The notes under the pieces: generated by a model
Databases searched by the model: none
What the model was told of the DNA's origin: nothing
What the model saw: only the letters and a program-made list of their open reading frames with translations
Assembly: GCA_963708905.1 (NCBI GenBank)
Contig: CAVPUV010000040.1
Coordinates: 1 to 64,000, forward strand
DNA: 64,000 bases
Source of the DNA: SHZL01 sp963708905
GTDB lineage: Bacteria > Pseudomonadota > Gammaproteobacteria > Xanthomonadales > SZUA-36
Reading direction: 5' to 3'
Shown here: one piece after another, positions 53,928-59,994 of the stretch
Layout of the letters: the number at the start of each line of letters is the position of its first letter
Position numbering within the stretch: the stretch's first letter is position 1
Position numbers and translations under genes: made by a program

Positions 53928-53981
53928 TTTTCCCCGGGAGATATTATACCTGTTTGTCAGTTGTTGTCTGCAAGTGCTTGT
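53928..53981 (-). repeat. Copy B of the 54-bp pilB promoter segment, upstream of brnTA
   Basis: Direct repeat of 53161-53214 (7 differences in 54). It keeps TTGCAG (53968-53973), the 19-bp spacer and TATAAT (53943-53948), oriented toward brnT. The rest of the 373-bp stretch before pilA holds a REP-like palindrome at 54111-54150 and the pilA terminator. Confidence 0.75.
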
Positions 53982-54183
53982 CCGGCATTGCAAAACCTTC
54001 CCACGGACGCAAGGCCGGCATGACATTCATGCCTCCATCATGCGCATTCCGCGGCGGAAATCAAGCCCCTTCTCCACATCCCGGCGATGGCGCAGTTCCT
54101 TCATTCAAGCCGTCATCCCAGGCTTTGCGCAGCAAACGCCTGGGAACCAGCCGCAGCGCCCCGTGCGCATAATGTCCTGTTGC

Positions 54184-54215
54184 AAAAAAAAACCCCCGAA
54201 AAATCTCGGGGGTTC
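54184..54215 (-). terminator. pilA intrinsic terminator
   Basis: On the minus strand a stem AACCCCCGAG/TCGGGGGTT with a short loop is followed by eight or more T. It lies about 36 bp after the pilA stop, a canonical rho-independent terminator that isolates pilA from brnTA. Confidence 0.9.
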
Positions 54216-54250
54216 TTCATTAATTGCAACACTCTGTCAATCAGTGAAAA

Positions 54251-54706
54251 CTAGCTGCGGCATGAAGTCGGCACATGTTGCGGCAGACCAGCGCCTGTGG
54301 AACAATCCCATTGGAATTGTCCGGAGGCGTTCTCGTAATGACCGGTCAGAACGAGTATCACATCCGCGCCTCCAGCTTCGACGGCGCCAGTATTCATGGT
54401 CGTAATGGTAAGAATCGGATCCACGCAAGTGCCGCTTATGACTACCGATTCCACATAATCGTCAGGATCCGTCCCTGGAACAAAGGCATAACCGGTCGTT
54501 GTCGCAGTTGGAGTAAGGGTTGGATCAGACTGACAGGTTTCGGTGACTGCGAGTTTGGGTGATGCGCCGATGGAGAGACCTTCACCCACCTTGGCACGAA
54601 CGGCATAATCCTGATAAGCCGGCAATGCCAAAGCCAGCAAAATGGCGATGATCGCGATGACGATCATCAGTTCGATCAATGTAAAACCCTGAGCTTTTCT
54701 GTTCAT
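54251..54706 (-). CDS. pilA: Type IV major pilin PilA
   Basis: A 151-residue prepilin: short leader MNRKAQG, cleavage before Phe, then FTLIELMIVIAIIAIL with Glu5. The C-terminal part is a globular beta domain with cysteines near the end (FQWDC and PTSC) forming the likely disulfide-bonded loop. The last residue is Ser after SCR. ATG at 54706 gives the correct leader length; an ATG 5 codons upstream is less likely. It has its own sigma-54 promoter and terminator. Confidence 0.95.
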   Translation of the reverse strand: MNRKAQGFTLIELMIVIAIIAILLALALPAYQDYAVRAKVGEGLSIGASPKLAVTETCQSDPTLTPTATTTGYAFVPGTDPDDYVESVVISGTCVDPILTITTMNTGAVEAGGADVILVLTGHYENASGQFQWDCSTGAGLPQHVPTSCRS

Positions 54707-54801
54707 TATCATGTCCTTCACAACGCTACCCTCCTGGTATGTAAAGCGGTTTTCAATAACCGCCAGTTAATTTCCCTTGATCCTGGGATGCAGATACTCA
54801 A

Positions 54802-54817
54802 TGCAAGTTGAGTGCCA
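54802..54817 (-). promoter_or_regulatory. Sigma-54 promoter of pilA
   Basis: On the minus strand TGGCACTCAACTTGCA matches the -24/-12 consensus (TGGCAC, 5 bp, TTGCA) at every conserved position. Start of transcription would be near 54790, giving an 85-nt leader. PilR, encoded at 60-61.4 kb, is the expected activator. Confidence 0.9.
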
Positions 54818-54900
54818 GAATAATAAACAGCGGTTTATCAATGAGATAGTGGTTTCAGCCCGCTTACGTGCCGCATCTTCTGGCCATTTAGCGTCACAAG

Positions 54901-54917
54901 CTGACAAAAAATGTCAG
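54901..54917 (-). promoter_or_regulatory. Possible PilR upstream activator site
   Basis: CTGACA-AAAAA-TGTCAG is a perfect dyad about 85 bp upstream of the -24 box, a fitting distance for an enhancer-binding protein. TGTC-type half sites are known for PilR in Pseudomonas. Confidence 0.45.
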
Positions 54918-54926
54918 TAATTAACG

Positions 54927-55081
54927 TAGTGCGCATCCGGAAATGGATGCACGCTAACGCGGCACATGGAAGTGCCGCCATTTTCAATGACGTTAGTCAT
55001 TGAAAATGAGAGCGAAGCAAAACCACGCTTTTGCTTCGCGATTCCATAACGGGCTGGGATGCCCGTTTATGGACAGACATT
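54927..55081 (+). repeat. Five-hairpin intergenic element, copy 3
   Basis: All five hairpins are present, with changes confined mainly to loops (GGAAAT in hairpin 1, GTTA in hairpin 3). It is bracketed by TTAACG on both sides (54921-54926 and 55080-55085), which looks like a target duplication. The right copy forms the last codons and stop of the ligase gene. Confidence 0.9.
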
Positions 55082-56714
55082 AACGCAACGCGGGCGTGCC
55101 TGCTTCCCGGTACAGCCGGCAGACCTTGCCGTTCTGCCACAGCCGGGGTATGCCCCGGTCCATCACAGGCGTCTGTTCCCAGCGCAGCTCAGCCACGCTG
55201 ATTTCCTGCCGCGCGAAGGCCAGGAACGCAAAGGAAACTGCCAGGGCAAGCGTCAGCACCAATAGCGCTTTTGCGCTCGACCCTTTATTGGCCGACCACC
55301 CAGGCAGCAGACCCAGCAAGCAGCCGCAGACCAGCACCCCGGTGACCTGGCTGGCGGGCATGGTCATCACGCCATCCAGGCCGGCGAGGATCATGGCCGC
55401 CACAACGCCCGTGGCGAAATAACCGGCCAGTGCTGCGGGCTGAACAAACGATGTATCCGGTGTGCGCAGAGTTTCAGCCAGTTTGAACAGTAACGCGCCA
55501 GCGGTGAACAGCAGCAGCAGCAGCGCCGGGATGCCCCATTCGGCCATGAACTGCAAAGGAAAATTGTGCGGGTGCCCGGCGCGGTAAATCGGGCCCTGGC
55601 AGGCATAATTCATCGGCCCGATGCCGAGCAGCGGATGGGTTCGCGCATCCTGAAAGGTGCCACGCCACATGGCGATGCGCCCCGAAGAGGTCCGCACACG
55701 CTTTCCCGTGAGGGGCTCGGTGAAACTTCCGCTGCTGTCGCCCAGCGCCTGGATGGCTGCGGCCCAATCCGCGGTATGCTCCGCTACCTGATCTGCGGAC
55801 TGACCGGGTTCGGCCTCGGACGAAGCAGAATGCGAGCTTACCGGACCGCCCGCAGGATCATTGCTGACGAGCTGCTGGTGGCCAATAACCACCAGGGCGT
55901 AAATCAGGAATGCGCCGATCAGTCCCGCCAGCTGGTATTGGATCAAGGGCTTGCGGATGGCGGGAAGAAAAGCCGCGGCGGCGAGGAGGGCGCCGGCCAC
56001 GCCGACCATCGTGCCGCGTGCGCCGGTGGCGATTACCACGTACCACTCCAGTACCAGAGTGATAACGCAGAAAAACTTCGCCAGGGGCTTGCCGGGAAAT
56101 ACCAGCGGCAAGGCAGCGATGAGGGGTATGGACCAGGCCTGCATCTGGTTGTAAAAACGTGGCCAGGAAAAATGCAGCAGCGCGATGCGCGGATGAAATT
56201 CCATGCCGACGGACAGGGCGGCGAATACACCGGTCAATTCCTGCACGCCCACGGCCAGGCCCACCAGGGTAATCAAGGCGATCGCCACCTGGTCGAACAC
56301 AGTTCCGGCTAATTGGCGGCAGGCTGCCACGGCCAGCACCGCCACCAGCCATAAACTGAGCAGCGAAACTTCGGCCAGCGAGTAGAGCAGTGACATGGTC
56401 GAAGTGGCGTTAAAGGCCGATGACACGATGCCCAGCAGCAGCAGCACCAGCAATATGATGGCCACCCAACGGGGGATTCTTTGCAGTTGATCCCGGAAAG
56501 CCCTGCGCAGACTGGGATTGAACAAGAGTGTGGCGAAGATCAGCGGAAACAGGCAGAGCTCGAGGATGCGCTTGACGTTGAATTTCCACAGGGTTGCCGA
56601 CAGCGTGACGGTCGAGGTCACGAGCAGGTAACCGCCGAGCAGGACGGCGACGGCCACGGCCAGCCATTGCGACGATGACCGGCTTGACCGGGTGTCAGAA
56701 GATTCGCTGTGCAC
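55080..56714 (-). CDS. O-antigen ligase-like / Wzy_C family membrane protein, possible pilin glycosyltransferase
   Basis: A 544-residue protein with about 12 membrane segments and a large periplasmic loop (about residues 270-380) containing the Wzy_C motif HPHNFPLQFMAEWGIP. The family includes WaaL O-antigen ligases, Wzy polymerases and pilin O-oligosaccharyltransferases (PglL/TfpO type). The neighbouring pilA and the C-terminal Ser of PilA make pilin glycosylation attractive, but this is inference. GTG start. Its stop codon lies at the edge of a five-hairpin repeat. Confidence 0.8.
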   Translation of the reverse strand: MHSESSDTRSSRSSSQWLAVAVAVLLGGYLLVTSTVTLSATLWKFNVKRILELCLFPLIFATLLFNPSLRRAFRDQLQRIPRWVAIILLVLLLLGIVSSAFNATSTMSLLYSLAEVSLLSLWLVAVLAVAACRQLAGTVFDQVAIALITLVGLAVGVQELTGVFAALSVGMEFHPRIALLHFSWPRFYNQMQAWSIPLIAALPLVFPGKPLAKFFCVITLVLEWYVVIATGARGTMVGVAGALLAAAAFLPAIRKPLIQYQLAGLIGAFLIYALVVIGHQQLVSNDPAGGPVSSHSASSEAEPGQSADQVAEHTADWAAAIQALGDSSGSFTEPLTGKRVRTSSGRIAMWRGTFQDARTHPLLGIGPMNYACQGPIYRAGHPHNFPLQFMAEWGIPALLLLLFTAGALLFKLAETLRTPDTSFVQPAALAGYFATGVVAAMILAGLDGVMTMPASQVTGVLVCGCLLGLLPGWSANKGSSAKALLVLTLALAVSFAFLAFARQEISVAELRWEQTPVMDRGIPRLWQNGKVCRLYREAGTPALR

Positions 56715-56866
56715 GACTCATGCTCCCTGGTAGTGACCTGTACTCGTTGCCGGCCACTACGCCACAACCATCGCATGGTAGCATCTGCCAGCAAAACTTG
56801 GTGAGTGGACTCACCATGGGGTAGTGTCTCAGTTTGAAATTTGAGCTTTATCGCAGAAGGCAATAG

Positions 56867-56896
56867 AAAACCCTGGCCAGTAACGACCAGGGTTTT
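56867..56896 (-). terminator. Terminator after the RHH gene
   Basis: AAAACCCTGG and CCAGGGTTTT form a 10-bp stem around a 10-nt loop with T runs on either strand, 21 bp after the stop of the gene at 56918. Confidence 0.7.
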
Positions 56897-56917
56897 CCGT
56901 GGGACCGTATTTACTAC

Positions 56918-57286
56918 TTACGCTATTTTCTTTTCTGGGGCAGCGTCCATATATTTTGCCGCAGGGCTGTCTTCCGTGCTTAAAGTCTCAGCCCGTGAAT
57001 TTTCAGACAATTCATGCGCGATTTGTCTCAGCTCGCTCCTGGCAAACCGATATAACAAGTCTCTAATCAGAGGCTGATAGCCTATCCCATGAAACTTCGC
57101 AATAAACTTGAGTTTTTCAATCAATTCGGATTGAAGCCGAATTGAAATCATTTTTAGTTCCAGGGCTTCGTCAAGTTCAACGCTTTCGTTTGGATCTGCT
57201 CGGGCGATAAACTCTTCCTCCAAGCCAAAATCCCCCTTTTCCCAAGGGTCAGTTTTGCTTTCGCTCCTCTGCTTTTTCAAATTCAT
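56918..57286 (-). CDS. Ribbon-helix-helix protein, CopG/BrnA-like antitoxin candidate
   Basis: A 122-residue protein. The core MISIRLQSELIEKLKFIAKFHGIGYQPLIRDLL is the CopG-like DNA-binding and dimerisation segment seen in BrnA-type antitoxins; the flanks are acidic N-terminally. GGAG lies upstream of the ATG. The toxin would be expected directly upstream on the same strand, where only a short, unrecognised frame is found (57332-57505). It could be a solitary regulator. Confidence 0.7.
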   Translation of the reverse strand: MNLKKQRSESKTDPWEKGDFGLEEEFIARADPNESVELDEALELKMISIRLQSELIEKLKFIAKFHGIGYQPLIRDLLYRFARSELRQIAHELSENSRAETLSTEDSPAAKYMDAAPEKKIA

Positions 57287-57331
57287 TAAATTCTCCGGTT
57301 TTGGGTTGATTCATTACAGATTCAATTATTC

Positions 57332-57505
57332 CTAACTGTATTTGTAATAAATCCTAAGTTCATTTTCGTCAGGGTCAAAAGCAGATTTTATTGTGATAGT
57401 TCCGTCTTCTTCTTTAATAAACGCAATTTTTAAACAGCGCATACGATTTGTATGAGCTTTCTGGAAGATATATTCAGCCTCATTGTCTACCCTATTCCCA
57501 CACAA
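57332..57505 (-). CDS. Small unrecognised ORF upstream of the RHH gene
   Basis: About 57 codons on the minus strand (TTG start proposed, no clear Shine-Dalgarno). It contains AEYIFQKAHTNRMRCLKIAF and ends FDPDENELRIYYKYS. Its place, just before an antitoxin-like gene and ending 45 bp from it, is that of a toxin partner, but the sequence is not assignable to a family by eye and may be a truncated remnant. Confidence 0.3.
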   Translation of the reverse strand: MCGNRVDNEAEYIFQKAHTNRMRCLKIAFIKEEDGTITIKSAFDPDENELRIYYKYS

Positions 57506-57541
57506 TAAGGAGAATCATTGTATATACCAGAGCAATACAAA

Positions 57542-57763
57542 TCAATAGATACCTTTCAGCCAGACATCACAGAGTTGCGGAAGAGGGGCTGCCTCCATGC
57601 CTACCCTGACAGGTCCGCCACGCGGATCTCGATATCTAATAGCCTTAGACACCAGAGTGCGTAACTCATTGGAAATATGGGGTTCTAGCGATGCGGCGAC
57701 CAGAAAAAGAGGCAAATCACCATCGTGCTGTCCTTGCCGTCTGGCCTGCCACCCGTCAGTCAC
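57542..57763 (-). pseudogene. P63C-domain protein fragment
   Basis: About 70 codons. LPLFLVAASLEPHISNELRT and PLPQLCDVWLKG resemble the segment that precedes the P63C domain in phage- and transposon-associated proteins (typical form LPxFLxxxxLKPFIxxEL, LLPxxCxVYL). The P63C domain itself and the N-terminus are missing. Low-confidence family call. Confidence 0.4.
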
Positions 57764-57848
57764 TGGGCCGAACGCGCCGAAGCCCGGCCCGCGTGGTCCT
57801 TACAAAAAGCAAGCCGATCAAATTTCAAACTGCGACACTACCCCAGTT

Positions 57849-57874
57849 GGGTAGTATCGCAGTTTGAAAAATGA
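57849..57874 (+). repeat. Third, divergent copy of the 27-bp terminal repeat
   Basis: GGGTAGTATCGCAGTTTGAA matches the inverted repeat at 57818-57844 with a few changes, in opposite orientation and only 4 bp away. This gives a near-perfect palindrome of abutting element ends. Confidence 0.75.
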
Positions 57875-57878
57875 ACAA

Positions 57879-57907
57879 TTGAAGAAAACTGGCGTCTGAG
57901 GTAATAT
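57879..57907 (+). promoter_or_regulatory. Promoter of the SDH-protease operon
   Basis: TTGAAG (57879-57884), 17 bp, TAATAT (57902-57907): strong match in both boxes and ideal spacing. It lies directly against the abutting element ends, about 30 bp before the first gene of the operon. Confidence 0.7.
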
Positions 57908-57937
57908 GCTTACCGCCAAGCAACTAGAGTTCCCGCG

Positions 57938-58183
57938 ATGCCTAAAGGACCAAAAGGCCAGATTCGTCCTGCTGGTGCTATCAGCAATGCCGTCAAGGTT
58001 ATGAGAATTGTGACCGGCGAAGACGAAGAAAAGTATACCAAAGACGGCAAAAATAAGGCGGCATTTGAATTGGGTCGCCGTGGCGGCAAAGCTCGCGCAG
58101 AGAAACTGAGCCCAGAAAAGCGGCATGCAATTGCAAAGCGGGCAGCAGAGGCTCGTTGGAGCAAGCGAAATGGACGCGATTAG
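57938..58183 (+). CDS. Small basic KGG-type protein
   Basis: An 81-residue Lys/Arg/Ala-rich protein: MPKGPKGQIRPAGAISNAV at the start and ELGRRGGKARAEKLSPEKR then AIAKRAAEARW at the end, a repeat-like nucleic-acid-binding segment found in many small bacterial proteins. Function unknown. Its last 14 bp overlap the protease gene, so the two are probably co-translated. Confidence 0.7.
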   Translation: MPKGPKGQIRPAGAISNAVKVMRIVTGEDEEKYTKDGKNKAAFELGRRGGKARAEKLSPEKRHAIAKRAAEARWSKRNGRD

Positions 58184-59069
58184 CGGCGACGATGTTGTTC
58201 TTCAAACGCTGGCAAGTTGGAACGGTGAGCTAGCCAAAAAGTTTGACGGTGATGTTCTTATTCTACGTGCGCCTATGCGTCAGCCGGTTGATGATCGTGT
58301 TCGGCTTGAAATCGAGGGTATTAGAGAGACCGGCAAAAGAAGGCGCAGCAGATTGGTAGTTATCGTCGAAACAAATGGCGGCTACATCGAAACTGTGGAA
58401 CGAATAGTTAGCGTCTTTCGAAAACATTACAAAATTGTCGAATTTGTTGTTCCCAACTACGCCTATTCAGCCGGTACGATTCTTGTGTTGTCGGGCGACG
58501 AAATTCACATGGATTATTATTCCGTGCTCGGCCCTATAGACCCTCAATACGATTCTCAAGGTGAATATGTTCCGGGTTTGGGTTATTTGGCAAAATACAA
58601 AGAGTTAATGGACGAAATAAATGCGTGTGACCCAAGTCAGATACATCAAGTCCAAGCGCAGATGTCGTTTTTGGTGAATAAGTTTGACCCAGCAAAGTTG
58701 TTTCATATCGAACAATCTATTGAGCATGCCAAATCTTTATTGAAGGAATGGCTGCCCAAGTACAAATTCAAAGACTGGAAGACCACGGCCACCAATGGCA
58801 AAAAAGTAACCAAGAAGATGAAAGATGATCGTGCAAATGAAGTTGCCATGATTTTGGGCAATACAGAACGATGGCATTCACATGGGCGCGGGATTTCTAT
58901 AAGGGAGTTGGGGAGCGAAGAAATTAAGTTAAAGGTGAATAATTTTGGAGATGATGATGAATTAAATGGGGTCGTTCGTGCCTACTACAGTCTATTCGTG
59001 GATTACATTCAAAAAATTGGCATGGACGCCGCAATGCATTCACACCGAGGATTAAAGAGAGTAGCGTAA
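58170..59069 (+). CDS. SDH-family serine protease (ClpP/crotonase fold)
   Basis: A 299-residue protein matching the SDH_protease family (serine dehydrogenase proteinase), relatives of SppA and ClpP. VVIVETNGGYIETVERIVSVF gives the oxyanion-hole glycines, VVPNYAYSAGTILVLSGDEI holds the nucleophile Ser in SAGT, and MDYYSVLGPIDPQYDSQG is the family block. No signal peptide or membrane helix, so it should act in the cytoplasm. The start at 58170 excludes a less likely upstream extension. Codon and base use are AT-rich compared with the chromosome around it. Confidence 0.82.
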   Translation: MDAISGDDVVLQTLASWNGELAKKFDGDVLILRAPMRQPVDDRVRLEIEGIRETGKRRRSRLVVIVETNGGYIETVERIVSVFRKHYKIVEFVVPNYAYSAGTILVLSGDEIHMDYYSVLGPIDPQYDSQGEYVPGLGYLAKYKELMDEINACDPSQIHQVQAQMSFLVNKFDPAKLFHIEQSIEHAKSLLKEWLPKYKFKDWKTTATNGKKVTKKMKDDRANEVAMILGNTERWHSHGRGISIRELGSEEIKLKVNNFGDDDELNGVVRAYYSLFVDYIQKIGMDAAMHSHRGLKRVA

Positions 59070-59266
59070 TGACTACTAAATCGACCGATTTTGAAAAGGA
59101 GATTGAGGAGCTGAAATTGCGAATCAAGAAATCTCAGGAACTGGAAGCCGCTCGGAAGGCTGCAGAGATTTCTGAAGTCTTACGATCTGACAAAAGCTCT
59201 GAGAAGCAGTATCGACTGCCCTATTCCAGCAATCCAAAGCCAATTGGAGAGCCATGGCGTTATTGA
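59069..59266 (+). CDS. Small coiled-coil protein, third gene of the protease operon
   Basis: A 65-residue protein. FEKEIEELKLRIKKSQELEA and ARKAAEISEVLRSD form a charged helix, and the tail YSSNPKPIGEPWRY is proline-rich. ATG overlaps the protease stop (TAATG), so it is translationally coupled. It could be an adaptor or substrate of the protease; no family recognised. Confidence 0.6.
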   Translation: MTTKSTDFEKEIEELKLRIKKSQELEAARKAAEISEVLRSDKSSEKQYRLPYSSNPKPIGEPWRY

Positions 59267-59282
59267 TCTACAAAAGTCCGAG

Positions 59283-59572
59283 CTCAAATTTTCCATCCGC
59301 TCTGTGAAGGAACTTCACTGCGTGCAATTTCACGCTTGACCGGCGCATCAATCAACACAGTCACCAAGCTGCTGGTAGACGCTGGCAATGCCTGTGCTGC
59401 ATATCACGACGATGCAGTGCGCGGCCTGGAATCGCGTACAACTCACCACGGGCGGCTACAAGGTGTACTTGGATGCGGTATCCACATCACACCCACAACC
59501 TCTCACAGCCTGTGGCTGGGCGAGAAAATGGATGATGAACTGGCGGTTCTGGGGATGTTGCAGCTGGAATAG
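59283..59572 (+). pseudogene. IS1-like transposase relic with internal deletion
   Basis: The 5' part encodes ISRLTGASINTVTKLLVDAG and CAAYHDDAVRGL, the N-terminal helix-turn-helix of an IS1-type transposase. A later part in another frame reads NRVQLTTGGYKVYLDAV, which in intact proteins lies about 60-80 residues further on. The DEIW catalytic region between them is gone, and the ends are degraded. Confidence 0.65.
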
Positions 59573-59592
59573 AGACATCCGGGCAAAATGAA

Positions 59593-59657
59593 GCCAAACA
59601 AAAATCACATTTTTTGTTTGGCGGGCTCTGATAATTCATGGATGAATTATTCAGAGC
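59593..59657. repeat. Two adjacent perfect hairpins
   Basis: GCCAAACAAAAA/TTTTTGTTTGGC (12-bp stem, loop TCACAT, 59593-59622) is followed by GCTCTGATAATTCAT/ATGAATTATTCAGAGC (59625-59657, one bulge). The design recalls the chromosome's five-hairpin element (its fourth stem has loop CCACGC) but the sequence is different. The second hairpin overlaps the end of the small minus-strand gene. Confidence 0.7.
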
Positions 59658-59844
59658 TTTTCTGATTTAATCGCATCTCTGCTGTGACTGCATCGTAGGG
59701 TGCGGAAACAGCCCCGTCCTCCCGGCGTAGCAAGCCGGAGGCTGTTAAATGAATATCAAGCAACATTTCTGAAGCAAGGTTTTTAGCTCGCTGCACAACT
59801 TCTGGTTTTTCTCTTTCAACTATTTCTCTAAGTGTTCTAGCCAT
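59647..59844 (-). CDS. Small protein, possible truncated HTH antitoxin
   Basis: A 65-residue frame starting MARTLREIVEREKPEVVQRA with GGAG at a good distance. This N-terminus resembles that of HigA/XRE-type antitoxins, but no helix-turn-helix follows; after SEMLLDIHL the sequence turns into an unrelated tail that runs into a hairpin. It may be a broken antitoxin. An upstream ATG at 59886 is possible. Function unknown. Confidence 0.4.
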   Translation of the reverse strand: MARTLREIVEREKPEVVQRAKNLASEMLLDIHLTASGLLRREDGAVSAPYDAVTAEMRLNQKSSE

Positions 59845-59994
59845 TTCGTTTCTCCATGCCCTCCAAGTGAGTTCTATATTCGGCATCTGCTACTGGAATC
59901 ATTTCCTTATAAAATAGCTGATAAATTAGAGCTTCAAGCGCAACGCCGCAGATGGCTCGCCTGCCCGGAGACGCGTTCCCGTGGCCCCCATTTT

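Larger units (their letters stand above)
56818..57844. mobile_element. 1.03-kb element bounded by 27-bp inverted repeats
   Basis: GGGGTAGTGTCTCAGTTTGA begins the left repeat (56818-56844), and its reverse complement, with a single mismatch in 27, ends the right repeat (57818-57844). Inside lie a terminator, an antitoxin-like gene, a small open frame and a protein relic, but no transposase. A third, divergent copy of the end (57849-57874) abuts the right repeat head to head. Base composition is clearly more AT-rich than the flanks. Confidence 0.65.

Noticed and set aside
54901..55081. CRISPR-like repeat structure
   Set aside because: The hairpins differ in sequence from one another within a copy, and copies are kilobases apart; there are no regularly spaced identical repeats or cas genes.
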